This document shows, piece by piece, positions 1 to 11,238 of a stretch of 64,000 bases of DNA. The DNA comes from Immersiella caudata. Lineage: Eukaryota > Ascomycota > Sordariomycetes > Sordariales > Lasiosphaeriaceae. The DNA lies in assembly GCA_030512335.1 (NCBI GenBank), contig JAULSU010000005.1, forward strand, positions 4,049,501 through 4,113,500, read 5' to 3'. Below the pieces are notes generated by a model that saw only the letters and a program-made list of their open reading frames with translations, searched no databases and was not told the DNA's origin. Each line of letters starts with the position of its first letter. Within the stretch, counting starts at the first letter, position 1. A program made the position numbers and the translations under genes.

Positions 1-708
1 GTAAACCCGCGGGAAATTACCGAACCAGACTTGACTCCAACTAGGAACCAATGCCGGAGCGAGAGGAGCCAATAGCGTCAAGGGCTGTGTAACAATGTCG
101 GTCATTGCTGGTACGATGTAACATGGCCTGTCTGTTCTCGGTTAAGGCATGACGCGCGGGTCAACACGACAGTGCACTGTGGATGGGGCGCTCGGCAGTG
201 GGACCGAGTGGCCAGACAGCCAAGTCATTCAGTCATGGATTAACAATCTGATAAAATGCGCATGTCAGAGTTGCATCGATGCAGAATTCTGATATTTGGG
301 GTATGGATCGGGAATCACGCAGGAATGTCTTTGTCAGGGCATGGCATGGAGGATACTAGGGACCAAGGAGAAAAAGGGCATGAGAGTGCATTAGGATTAT
401 TACCTCTTGCAGGTGCATCTTCACACACGTGTACCCCTCTTCATATTTCCCAATATGCGCCATGTGGAGAGGGAGATCCTCCGAATCCACGGTTCCTTGG
501 CACTCACCTTGCTTTGTTTGCAGTGAGATCCACTTTCAAGCGCAGAAGATCGGAGAATGGGATTGTCTTGGCAGGTGATGGCATTGAACAAGAGATAGAA
601 ACAAAGGGGTGGGAAACATCAATGTTGAAGCTGTACAAAACAGACGACCGTACAAATCAAGTCTTCGAGAGTGTAGCGGCTGTGCAGCCACGGCTACTTG
701 TACCCAAG
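1..708. other. Left-edge intergenic stretch
   Basis: I see no convincing gene here. A 167-codon open frame on the plus strand (256-759) has no recognisable domain and runs into the 3' end of the GTPase gene on the other strand. The stretch is best read as the 3' flank of that gene. Confidence 0.5.
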
Positions 709-3700
709 TCAAGTCCTCCCTCCGGTCCTGCCGACTACCCCCTGAATTTTGTCCATTGACTTCGTAGCCAACTGAAGCTCGGCGCCAACGCGGTTCCGGA
801 ACCCAGGATCCCTTTCACTTTCAAGGGCAATGTTCTCGCTTCTGATGAGGTCGAGAGTACTCTTGATCACCTCCAGATTTTCAGCAATCTCGGCTTGGAT
901 CTCAGTTTGAGAGTCGTTGGCCAGATCCTTGAATGCGCTTCTCAGCCTTCTCATCAAGCCCTCAAACAACCCGTGTTCACCTAACTTGCCATTGATGATA
1001 TTCTTCTTGCGTGCCCAACTGCCCGGGCCTGTCCAACTGTTCGTTAGTACGATGATGCATATCGCAGCAGAATATGAAACTGACCTGACTGGCGGTTGGC
1101 GTCCCTGTAAGAGCTCTCCATTGCTTGTCCAAAATACGAGGTTCGAAGTCCAGAGAGTGCATCGGTGCGTAGGGTTCTGCAAGCGTCAACACCAGAACGA
1201 TCCTCTTGCAGCGGAAGGAGAGATGACATACGCTAGATTCGAGTAGAATTTGTCGTATATGTCTTCGATGGCAGTCTCTAGGATGCGCTGACGAGATCCC
1301 AACGCCTGTTCCAGTGGCGCAATGGCGTTGGTGTTATCGGCGAGTCTAGGTCCTGATTGAGGCACGAAATTAGAATCAGCTGCTGAAGAAGGGGATAACA
1401 GCGACTCACCCAAATCCTCATACGCCCTCTCTAGCCCCTGAGAAATAGATCGAATAGTTGCATCGAAGTGGGCTTGGATGGCGGCGTGAAACGTGCGATA
1501 GTGCGGTGCAATGTTATCTGCCATTGTCTCCATTGCCTCGGTGTTCCAGTCGTGGTCACCCACGGCTGCGGCTGAGAAACCAGGGGCGTCAGTACTCTGC
1601 CAAGTCCACTCCACACTTGACAAGGGCTCCAGTAGCTTCGCTCGTCACAAGGGCAGATGGAAACATACTGCTGTGGTTACCATACTGTCGGCAAAAGGCT
1701 GCATATGTTGCTGTGGAGAGCAACAGTAGTTAGTCATGGATACTACTATATTGGCCGCTGAGATGTTCTTACAATGGTGCCACTGCACATGGTTAGCGGC
1801 TGCTCACATATCCTATAGGGGCTGTGCTTACCGAAGACCACTCCCACCCAGCCTCCACTGCTCCTCTGGTCCACTCCTCATAGTGGCATTCTAGGTATGT
1901 TAGCCATGGCTTTCAACGCTACAATATCGCTGGGTTCGTACCGTTCAAGATCTTGGCTTGGAATCCCGTCGTGAGCCGTCTAGCCAACGAATTAGGGCGC
2001 GAAGTCATCCCCATAAGATCCTTCCGGAGTCAGCAGAGGGTCAGAGATGGGAATGCCAAACTTACTTACCTGCCGGAGTTTTTGCTCCAGAGCATCCAAC
2101 GCTGTCCGAATGACCTCTTTGCGCTCCGCATTGGCGCTTCCAGCTGCCCCTGACTGCACCCACAGCTGGAGCCTGCTGAGAAGGTTCGGGATGCTATCCC
2201 GCAGATATGACGTTGCGATGCGCAGCTGGCTATCGGACACAATTCCGATGCAGTGTTGTCGAACGCCAATAATACCGCTCAGCTCGAGAAAGGGAATGGC
2301 TTTCTCTTTGGGGCAGACGTCGCGGTGATCCCAATACAGCGTGTTGCTCGCGCAGAAAACCTTGACCTGAGAAGTTCTGCCATACAGTTCACTAATTTTT
2401 GTTGTGACGAGAGCATTCCTTGTCAAAACGAGGTATCGCTGTAGCCTGCAGGCGCTGTCAGTCGAATAATCACTCTTGGCAACGCTCAAAACTTACTCTA
2501 GCTCGCGCTTCCGTACCGTCGTTCTGTCTTTCGATCAGCTACCGGGCATCAAGCTTAACACAAAGGAGTTCAAAAAAACCTGGCTTTTTCAAGGCTTCGG
2601 TATAGAGGGACGAGGACATCCACCCCGTCATCGTCCTGGGATGAATCTGACTCGCTATCCCCACGGAGGTCGTCTAGTTGCTCCTGGAGACCTTCTAGGT
2701 CCTCCTTTGCCCGATTGGCAGCATTGAAAAGCCGTTGGATCTCCTTGGCTCTCAACCCCTTCCAATCCCGATGTGCCTCGTTAGGATTGATGTCCTACAG
2801 GGCAGTGAGCACCACACGCGCACAAAATGAGGGTGATAGCACATACGTCAGACCTAGTACAGATGATGCCGACATTAGAGAGGTTGGCCTTCTTCGCCAG
2901 GTCAAAGACGCTTGCGATACCTGCATCTGTGATGGCCCGGCCGATGAAGCAAACCGCGAATATCTCATCACACTCGAGAATATATCTCTCAGTAATGTTT
3001 CGTCTTGCAGCGTTGAGATCGCGTAGCCCTTGGACGACGTAAGCGATCCGTGCGATACAACACCCAATGCAGAATTGAAGTTACCCGGAAGATCAACCAA
3101 GACAAGCCCCTTGCTGAGAATATGAGCGTTGAGGGAAACCCTGTGACATGGTCAGAATATTGCGTCGATGGAGGGTCGGGGAACCTACGTTATCTTTTTG
3201 ATATACGGCCAGGCTGCTGGCCCTGACGAGTCAACTTCGGATGTCAAAGACATCAAGGAGTTCGAGCACTCAACGAGGGTACAACTGAGCAACGGGTTGT
3301 CCAAGCCCCGAGGTCTCATATCCCTCATCCATGCAAAGAGAGTAGCCACCAACTGCTCCTGTGGCTGCTGACTTTGGAGGAAGGCGGCTGAAAAACGGCC
3401 TCGGAACATGGCCTGGAATGTGTCGCAAGCCAGGTCAGCTCGATCCTTCCAGTGCTTCCTTTCTTCGTCGTTTTCCATCTCCGACGAGTGCAGGAAAAAG
3501 TGACGGTAGTCTTCAAGCATGTTTGTAACCTGGATGGTCAGTTCGGCTTCGTCGAAAAGGTCAACGTCAATTCTGAAGCTCTCGGCGCTGTGGTAACGGT
3601 ATTCCGTTACCACACAGGTACATGCGGTGCCGTTGTTGCTCTGGCTGTTTGTTAGGACCCTCTCTCACAGGTGAAAACAGGCCATCTTACCGTCCGAGCC

Positions 3701-4498
3701 AAATCGCGAGTGTCCAAAAGGGAGTTGAGTAAGCTACTCTTGCCTATCGTAAATAGCGTCAGCAAGGTACCAATGCGGTGGAACTCGACGGTGCGGCATA
3801 CCGACCCCAGAGTCTCCCACAAGGCCCACCGTCCTCGTTGGGGGGCACTCAAACCTAGCCAACTCCTCGGCCTTGCGACGAAGGGCCTGGATGGTCGAAT
3901 CGGGCTCGACGTGAACAGCACTGCTTCCCAATACACGCGCTAGACTCTCCATGACCGCCCGAGCATCGCTGAAGGACCTCTGGAACTCAGGGGCGTGGAA
4001 CCTATCCTCTGGAGCCGGTTCGTCCGCAACGGAATGCTTGGACAGCGAGGCACGGGGAGAAGAGTGTCTGCTCCGCTGTGAAGGTCGACTCGGGGTGCTT
4101 GGTGCGCCGGAGCTTCCAGTTGCCGGTCGCCGGCTTGGAGACGGGGTGAGGAATGTCGTGGGGCCATTTGCCTGTTTGATCGCGTTCCCGAGGCTCGACA
4201 AGTTGAATGCTGGGGCCGGTTCAAGGGAATTGGATAACCGAAGGTTCCGGATGTGCGACGAGACGTTACCCTCGATGTCGTCGGGCAAAGGCCTGCGTTC
4301 CGTGATGGGGCTAGGTGTTGTGGACGCATTGGAAGTCGTCCGCGGCGTGAACACGACGTTCTCGTCGGAAAGAGAAGACGGGGAGGGGGTAGAACGGGTA
4401 GATCGTGGGCTGGACATGGTCAAGCGAGACGCGAAACGTCGAAATTTGGGTAGAGGTCTAAGTCTGACGGACGTTGTCAGCTCGGGATCCGCAGTCAT
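709..4498 (-). CDS. SLIP-GC-like large GTPase (dynamin-type G domain), multi-exon
   Basis: This is a fungal relative of the vertebrate nuclear GTPase SLIP-GC, a P-loop family of unknown fungal role. The first exons can be joined in frame: 4498-3802, 3743-3691, 3640-3189, 3140-3085, 3028 onward, separated by introns of 48-58 nt. About 225 Ser/Pro/Thr-rich residues come first. The G1 loop GDSGVGKSSLLNSLLD is split by the first intron, followed by TACTCVVTEYRYH, the G3 element LVLVDLPGLRDLNAARRN (also split by an intron) and a G4-like ICTRSD. Charged, probably coiled-coil exons follow (about 2570-2790, 1992-2489, 1186-1623), and the last exon ends at the TGA at 709 after ALESERDPGFRNRV, typical of the family C-terminus. 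The start at 4498 begins MTADPELTTS; the ATG at 4417 is an alternative, and the frame stays open upstream to 4828. No lesion was seen in the joins that were checked; the 3' joins were not all resolved. Confidence 0.85.
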
Positions 4499-7061
4499 TT
4501 GTAGGTAGAAGAGAGATTGCCCTACCTTGCTCGCGGCGGTCAGAGAAGTCCGAAACAGAACAGCGAAGACAGCTGCAGCAGTGGAGTATCCTGAAAGTAG
4601 ACAGGCGCCGAAACGTCCAGCTTTGTCCCGAAAGCTAGCGTATCGCAATGTATGCAAAAGACAAGAGTAGCAAAGAGAGTAGCGGAGAAGAAGTGTAGTT
4701 TGAAGATCTGCGCCAGAGCCCCCAGAATAGACTGGAAGGAGCCTTCTTATCGCAGTTTCCATGCCCTGCTTGTGGAGCGAAATACCCGCTGATAGACTGT
4801 TACGGCCTGTTCCCGACGGCTCGTCCAAAATCTGGCCCAGAATGAAACACTGCCCTCCTGTGCCTCTGGCCTTATAAACGGGCCAACTGCATACTGGCGA
4901 GTGGCAGTGCTGGCTTGGAGTTTCGTCCCAGCAAATTTACAGGGGTCTCACAAGTTGTGGTTGGTGGGTTCCCAACCGGGACAAGGGCGTCAGGCGGCAG
5001 GACCAAACTGTCGGGACTGATTGTGGGAGCTGTGCCTCACAAATCCATTCGCTTGCAAGAGGAGAGGCAGCCGGCTGTCGCAGCATGAGGCATTGCCCTC
5101 TGGGTATGCCGGCAGAACAGGGGGTGCTCGAATCGGAAGGCATGTTTTTGACGCGTCGGGGTGAACGATCGTGTGTGTTGAGCGAAGCGAGGGTCGGTGT
5201 TGGTTCGGACGGCCGGAGTAAGTGGCGGTGTCGGCGATGGCGGTGTTGGGCGTCGCGAGTGTTGGTGACCGTGTCGGTCGAAGTGAGAGGCAGCGTTGGC
5301 CGGGACGGTCGGAAAAGAGAGAAGCGAGAGTGAAGATGGGATGAACGAATGAGAAGTGAACTTGGAGCGAATGCGAAAAAATAAAACGTTTGTTGTCTGC
5401 GACTGTCGAGTTGTTGAGCGAACGTTGACCTAAGGAAAAAGGGAGAAAAAAAAGGTCGAAAAGCGCGAGGCCGCGGGGGGGACTAGATATTTATACCCGC
5501 TGAAGGCCGTGTGGGGCGATCGAAGAACACAGTTGCCTCCCTTATTACCTCCTCGGGACGCGGCATCGTGACAACGGCGTGGTGTTGACGTCAACACTTC
5601 ACATCAGGACGCGAGTCCACGTGGTTGGCATGTACTCGTGGAGTTCGTGGAGACAAGGAACACCATAGTCGTCATTGGTGGCAGCCAACCCATTCCAGGC
5701 CTTCATCCGTCTGGTGGGTATATTGGCGGTGTTGGTTTGGGAATGTGGAAGTCAGGGCTCAGACGGGCAAGTCTGAGCGTGCAATGCCCTGCTGTGGTTA
5801 AGGAAGCTGCCTGGACGCTAACACCCAACCCCCATCCTCGATATCAATAGGACCCGTGCGTTACCGTGCGTAATCTTATTCGTCAATCACATGTCAGCCG
5901 ATCAGAAACTGGTGGATACACCTCGCTGTGGCCATGGTCGACGAAGGCGAAGAAGAAGCAGCCCCAAGATACCCACACGCCTAGGAAAGAGGAAACCGGG
6001 ACGTTCAAGTGCTGCCGCCGAGCTGCAACGGCAGCTAAACTAGCTCTAATCCTTCAACTCGACTGAACAATGCAAGCGAGACGCCCCATCGAGCGCCGAC
6101 AAAAGACATAACAGATGAGCGCTATCTCCTTGAGCCGTCTCCACGTCTCGCAGCAGCACTCTATCACCACTCAGCCTTCCCTCCCAAGCCAAAACCCTCA
6201 AACCTCAGCGATTACAACCTCTAAGCCCACACAGAAAACCACACCCACACACAGACCATTCCCACAGCCTATTATATAATCCCCAGTACCCTGCAGCCCT
6301 TTCGACTCTTTCGTCCTTTCTTCTCACATCATAGTGCGAGGGTTATACGTGTATCAGTGAGGATTCGTTTGAGATCACGTTTTTGCTAGTTAAAACTACA
6401 ATCGAATAACCGTGCTTTTAGTTAGCCGAAGCTAGCTGGGAAATATTTGGAACCTTTCTCGTATGAGAGTTTCTCACCTTCTATCTTTGCTAATGACCCA
6501 ACGATTTGACCACTAGCGGGTGTGGTATCTTCTGTGTTTGAACCGGAGGTTAGAGGCAGTAAATGGTGGGTCTGAACCTAGAGCGGACTGGTACGACAGT
6601 CCATAATCTCAGAGCCCCTGCCCCCGCGCCGTGGTTGTCTTGACACTCAACCGAGTGAAGATGTTGCTACCTGTTCCCTGACGCCCGCCAATCAAGCTCA
6701 ACAGGCCCACGAAACCGACGTTGCGGCGGTCAGTACCTAAAGGGGGGACGAACATCACATTTGGAGCTCAGATATAATTTTAAGTGTTTTATTGAAGCGG
6801 CCGCTATTCACGACGAAACTTCTACCAGACACTCTGTCTGGAGCCCATACGCTCGCCATTCTGGCGGACAAGAGGCAAGAGGAGAAAAGCAATAGCTATG
6901 CAAGACGGATATCCAGAAAACCCCATAACGCCAAGAAAAACAAAGGATAAAATACAGGCCAGGCCAGCCAACTAGTGCCGCCCACTGCCCTTTTTGGGCC
7001 CCAAACACCAACGCCCCACCAACCCATTGTGTATGTGCAGAGCCCTTCCTCGGACCCGCTG
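4499..7061. other. 2.5-kb intergenic region between two minus-strand genes
   Basis: No gene recognised. The part next to 4498 should hold the promoter of the GTPase gene. Pyrimidine-rich tracts and a TATATAAT box occur near 6170-6280, which looks like promoter sequence, but no plus-strand open frame with family features follows. A short GC-rich patch with a G run lies near 5475. The stretch 6780-7061 is the 3' flank of the zinc-finger gene. Confidence 0.4.
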
Positions 7062-7919
7062 TCACCTCGAGGCAGACCCAGAGCTGTTGAGAGCGGGGTG
7101 CTGGCTCCTCTCATGTCGCCGAACGTTATCAGCCCGGGAGACGTAGTCGCACATCCGGCAGCGGACCTTCTCTGACTTAATCCCTTGCTGGATCGCGTAC
7201 TCCTCGTGCTTGGACTCAAGGTGGCGGTTGAGAGCCCGTCGGTCAGTGTGTGCTTTGCCGCAGAGTTCACAACGGAAGTTCTGACGGTGCTTTCGCTCGT
7301 GTCGCCTGAGAGGACGGGTTAGCGGTTGGCTCCTTTGGGAAGCGTTGGGAGTGGCATACTTGAGATCGGCGGCGCGGGTGAAAATCTCGAAGCAGTTGGA
7401 GTCCGAGCAGAGGAAGGTTTGGGGGCTGGAGGGCGTAGAGTGGGGCGTGTTACTGGCGACTGTTGTCGGAGAGCCGAGGCTGCTGGCGCCAGAGAAGTAG
7501 GAATCCACCGTTTGCCACGAGTCATCGACCGGCGAAAAAGCATCAATGTGCGACATAAAAGCATCGGTGCTGACAGAAAGGTCGAAGGCGGGCATCGGGT
7601 CCGTTGGAAACGCATGGCTGGTGGTCGTATCTGTGTCGAAACACGCAAGAGGATACGAGGCCTGGAGGCTCATTGCTAGGGCGATGTTCGACTCGAGTTG
7701 GGAGACAAATGGATCGACGATCGACGAAGGGGTAAGGTCAGGGGACGGCCACATCGTTGTTGGCTGGACTAGGTGAGGAAAGGAAGACGTCATCGGAATC
7801 GGGGGGCTCGAGGTAAGGCTGGAGGGAGCGGATACCCTCACGGGCACCAGAACCCATTCCACCTGCTCGTCGGGAATGGTGAGGTCGGGGAAGGCCTCAG
7901 AGGAGTAAGGCGACGTCAT
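7062..7919 (-). CDS. C2H2 zinc-finger protein with one intron
   Basis: Probably a transcription factor acting in the nucleus. The first 150 residues or so are Ser/Thr/Pro-rich (MTSPYSSEAFPDLTIPDEQ...). The zinc-finger region then has finger 1 (C-x4-C-x12-H-x3-H, FLCSDSNCFEIF...RHERKH), finger 2 (FRCELCGKAHTDRRALNRHL, with a later His) and finger 3 (VRCRMCDYVSRADNVRRHE..H). Finger 1 is complete only if an intron at 7306-7359 is removed (GTATGC donor, CTAAC branch, CTCAG acceptor), which joins DLK to RHERKH. That intron is 54 nt, a multiple of three, and has no stop, so the unspliced frame is also open. The start at 7919 is the first ATG of the frame; the stop is TGA at 7062. The target genes cannot be inferred. 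Spliced length is 267 residues. Confidence 0.75.
   Translation of the reverse strand: MTSPYSSEAFPDLTIPDEQVEWVLVPVRVSAPSSLTSSPPIPMTSSFPHLVQPTTMWPSPDLTPSSIVDPFVSQLESNIALAMSLQASYPLACFDTDTTTSHAFPTDPMPAFDLSVSTDAFMSHIDAFSPVDDSWQTVDSYFSGASSLGSPTTVASNTPHSTPSSPQTFLCSDSNCFEIFTRAADLKYATPNASQRSQPLTRPLRRHERKHRQNFRCELCGKAHTDRRALNRHLESKHEEYAIQQGIKSEKVRCRMCDYVSRADNVRRHERSQHPALNSSGSASR
7306..7359 (-). other. Frame-neutral 54-nt intron inside zinc finger 1
   Basis: The intron has a GTATGC donor, a CTAAC branch site and a CTCAG acceptor on the minus strand. Splicing restores the C-x4-C-x12-H-x3-H spacing of the first finger. Retention would add 18 residues between the cysteine pair and the histidine pair without breaking the frame. 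Confidence 0.75.
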
Positions 7920-8138
7920 GGTGTTAGAAGTTTGGTAGGGCGAGTTGGTCTCGGGAGCAGATGCTCTTGCGGGCGATCGGTTTTGCCTTTTGGCTTCGAA
8001 GCTGTTTCTGGCAGTTGTGGTTGTTGGTTGACGTCAAAGACGCAGAGTGAGGCGGGCCAGGTTTGAAGGGATCAGTTTAACGACGATGGTCCAGGTCGGT
8101 TGTGGAAGACTCGAGGTCTTCCAAGGAGCGCCCGCCCC

Positions 8139-9098
8139 TCAATATGCTGCCATATGTGTTAGATTCAGCCTAGATGGCCTCGGACAACCCATAGAAAACC
8201 TGCTCCGAACGAGGTTCAACATTCCGCTGACGGAAGCTTTCCGCTCGGAAGAGTCGGCGGAAAGGCGACAAGGAGGCTGAGCAACCCGACAAGGCCATTG
8301 ATCTTGGACAAGACATATGAAATCCGGGGAAGATTCTGGGGGACCTGTCGTTGACTGGCTCGGAGCCGCCGTGGCCTTCAACAATCCATTGGCGTTGAAA
8401 CACCGATTGGAAGTCTTGGTGGGGCATCGCTGACTTTGACTCAGGTAACCGCTGGTTGCGTGCCGAAGCAGGGAGGCCATCAGGAGAAGTGAGGCGACCT
8501 CTGCGACCGCGCTCAAAATGAGCGAATTGGAAAAGGCGGTACCGGAAGTTAATTCGGACGCATCGTCGCTAGTGGTTGTGGTCCATGTGTGAAAAGATGG
8601 CGAAGTGACATCGTTCTCTCCTTGGGTGACATTGGATCCATTCGTAGAACCACGAGATGTATTCGCCATAACTGGAGAAGCTGACCCCCCTGAATTATCG
8701 AAGGCGGTCGGTGCCGAGACGACAGAGTGGTGAGGTGTCATGCTGGAGGTGGACAGTGTCGTGGTGGAGGACGGAGCCAGGTCTTCTTGGCCTGATCCGT
8801 TGGCATTGGAGCCAGGGGAAGCGGAGATAGGAGACCGGAGATGGATGTGTCCATGACGCACAGACGGAACGTGAGCTTGGACGGCCGAGGGGATCCCATA
8901 GACTTCATCAGACATGTCTTCGAGGCTGATCTGGTGGTTCCGAAGTGGGGCCTCGACGATGGCCACGGAGGGATGATGCGCCGGAGCCTGGAGCTGGCGA
9001 CCTGGAGCCATCATGGAGCGGTCGGGGGGAACTTGGAACATCGAAGTGGTGGCTAAAAGGGCGACGGTGATGGGCGTCATCTCAACCTCTAAGACCAA
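8139..9098 (-). CDS. Hypothetical Ser/Thr-rich single-pass membrane protein
   Basis: I do not recognise this 319-codon open frame. It starts with a moderately hydrophobic segment (MTPITVALLATTSMFQVP, the second Met at 9080 being the better start if it is a signal sequence). A long Ser/Thr/Asn-rich part with several N-x-S/T sites follows (NGSGQ, NTSRG, NGSNVTQ), then one hydrophobic stretch near residue 200 (FSNSLILSAVAEVASLLLMA) and a basic, Cys-containing tail. This layout would suit a surface protein, but no family match supports it. Its 3' end may include undetected introns. It lies about 220 bp upstream of the zinc-finger gene on the same strand. Confidence 0.4.
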   Translation of the reverse strand: MVLEVEMTPITVALLATTSMFQVPPDRSMMAPGRQLQAPAHHPSVAIVEAPLRNHQISLEDMSDEVYGIPSAVQAHVPSVRHGHIHLRSPISASPGSNANGSGQEDLAPSSTTTLSTSSMTPHHSVVSAPTAFDNSGGSASPVMANTSRGSTNGSNVTQGENDVTSPSFHTWTTTTSDDASELTSGTAFSNSLILSAVAEVASLLLMASLLRHATSGYLSQSQRCPTKTSNRCFNANGLLKATAAPSQSTTGPPESSPDFICLVQDQWPCRVAQPPCRLSADSSERKASVSGMLNLVRSRFSMGCPRPSRLNLTHMAAY

Positions 9099-9725
9099 AA
9101 GATCTCTGCGTGGGTGTCAGCAACACCGTTTGCCGCGTTGAGGAAGTAACACTGACGCCCTAGGGTTAGGGTCGAAGGGTTGCGGGCGCAGGCCCCTTGG
9201 TCTCGGCTGCGACAGCGAGCCTGACCGAGAGAGCGCCTATTGAAGCGGTTTTTGGTAATCAAAGCAATGTAGAACGCACAAGGTTTGATGGAACTTGGAA
9301 GACGAAAGATGAGGACGAAATGGACGAGGAAAAGAATGGATGTCCAAAAGAGAATTCGGCGTGACTGTTTAAGATCGTGGACAGTGGGGCTGACGCGCGA
9401 GTACAGCGGGCAACAATTGGCTAGCGGCTGCGGCCTCCAGGCCCACATGGCTGTGCCTCAAAATCTTTGCAGGGGTGTCTGCAGGCTAGCCCCGCCTCGG
9501 TTAGCTAATGCACAGGCCAGCCGTTCAGAAGTCTCTCCGAGATTGGGAATCTCCCCACTCCTTTCGCAGCGGAAGCACCAGATGCTCTATTTCTTCAGCA
9601 GACACTCAATCTATGTACCGAAGGCCTTCGTTTTCGCACTTGTTACGAGTAGAGCTGGACAAATTTTCCCATCGCGAGGGGCGAAGAGTAGAAGACGAAT
9701 TAGGTTAGGCGCGCTTAAGCCTGCA

Positions 9726-9748
9726 TTGAGGACGGATTTCGTCCTCAA
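9726..9748. repeat. Short perfect inverted repeat (hairpin)
   Basis: TTGAGGACG and CGTCCTCAA flank the 5-nt loop GATTT. The hairpin is isolated in non-coding DNA, with no neighbouring open frame ending at it, so a terminator or operator role is not supported. Confidence 0.6.
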
Positions 9749-10531
9749 CGGCAGGGGTCAGAAGTGGGGCTAAGGCTGTCAAATCAGAAGGCGTTCCACA
9801 TCGGCCCCCGGCTAGCGACCGGGGCATCAAATTTGGCTCCCTCCACGAATTTCCACCCAAGTTCAGATCGCACAGCTGGGCGTCCAGCACGAGGCGGTCA
9901 TGAATCTGGCAATATTTTGATGCTCACTGAAGGTTCCTCCTCGACGCCGCGACAGGGGGTTTGGAGATGCCGTCACGCCTGGGAGGGGATGACGCACTGG
10001 TGCTGCCTGGGACGGAGTACGGGCTGCGATCTGAGGCGAAAGGTAAGATAGCTCGCCTCATGCTTCGAACCGTCTACCCCATGAGAAGACTGATTGCTCG
10101 GCCGCGGAAAGTTGTCAGAAACGAGGCATAGAGGAGGACTGGTGGTTTATAGGTTGGCTGAATCAATGGCGCGCCCTGCGGAGAAGCAGGCTTTCAAGCA
10201 GTCAGGGCCGGGCTTCGTCTGATCAGCTCCTTTAAACCGTATTGGGACTGAATGACTTAGCCATATTCTGGTCCATCCGCTCGTCAAGATCCCCTCGCTG
10301 AACACATGCCTGCATGCAAATTCGGCTGTCCTGCGCGACAAGTCCTAGCGCCAGGGGGGCGCGATGAGATTGCCATGTGTTGAGCCAGGCTGTCGGGTCA
10401 AAGAGACACCAACTTAGACACCAACTTTCTGTGTTCGAGTAGCTCTTGGTGGTGCCAAGCATCCCTCACTACCGTCCGAGTGGATGCCAAACCCCTTGAC
10501 TGCTCCGAATCTTCGGGCGGCGCGATCGCAT

Positions 10532-10551
10532 CCCCCCCCCCCCCCCCCCCC
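10532..10551. repeat. Poly-C tract of 20 bases
   Basis: An uninterrupted run of C in non-coding DNA. Its exact length may be unreliable in the assembly. Confidence 0.85.
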
Positions 10552-11184
10552 AGGTGAGCCAACTCCCAGCGGTTTGGCTGTTATGCAATGCATGACGAGA
10601 AAACATCTCCCCTGAGCCACTCATTACAAGCCCGCTTCCGGCCCGCATCAACAACAGCTCTATCCGGCGCAGGGCTCGCATGAGCTGGGAGGCGATGGGG
10701 CGGCCCGGCCAGGGACGCTCTACCCACTGCTCCGTCTTCCCCACTCCATCCCGTTTTGGCAACCCACATTCTACTTGGCGACATACGATCATGGGATGCC
10801 ATCACTACCGGTATCACACACCTGCCGTCATCGTACGAAATCTTGTCAAACTTCCCAATGGTTTCCCCCTTTTCCAAATCGGACCATCGTGCTATAAACA
10901 AAGCCGGCGCACTCTTGGGAGGCCAAGTTCCCGCACCTGTCATACGATCAAATTGGTTTCCGGAAAGCGCCGCCCGGGAATAAAGCACCAGACCTCATCT
11001 CCTACTGTTGGTGTTCAACTGGAGTGTGCAACCTGTGGTTACTTCGTGCACAAGGTCTCTGCAGGAAGTCACGTGCCTCTCTAGGGTACTGTAGGCTTTC
11101 TTCGCTGGTGGCGTGTTTGGTCGAACTCGGATCCATCATCCGAGCCCCTCATTTTTGCAACAACCCTAGCACAACATCACCACC

Positions 11185-11238
11185 ATGCGCGATGCGATTG
11201 ATCGACACAACCACCCTCCGCCTTGTCAGCAAACATGA
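11185..11238 (+). promoter_or_regulatory. Overlapping upstream ORF at the HET-ankyrin start
   Basis: An ATG in a good context (CACCATGC) sits 7 bases before the HET start codon in another frame and opens a 17-codon frame that ends with TGA at 11236-11238. A scanning ribosome would meet it first, so HET translation would depend on leaky scanning, unless the real start or the transcript start lies elsewhere. Confidence 0.4.

Larger units (their letters stand above)
9099..11191. other. 2.1-kb intergenic region upstream of the HET-ankyrin gene
   Basis: No gene recognised. It contains a hairpin at 9726-9748 (9-bp arms, 5-nt loop) and a run of 20 C at 10532-10551. A 135-codon open frame on the minus strand (10581-10988) has no family features. 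The last few hundred bases should hold the promoter of the HET-ankyrin gene. Confidence 0.4.

Noticed and set aside
256..759. 167-codon plus-strand frame at the left edge
   Set aside because: No recognisable domain and overlaps the 3' end of the GTPase gene on the other strand.
10581..10988. 135-codon minus-strand frame
   Set aside because: No domain, no good start context, spans the poly-C tract side of the intergenic region; not supported.
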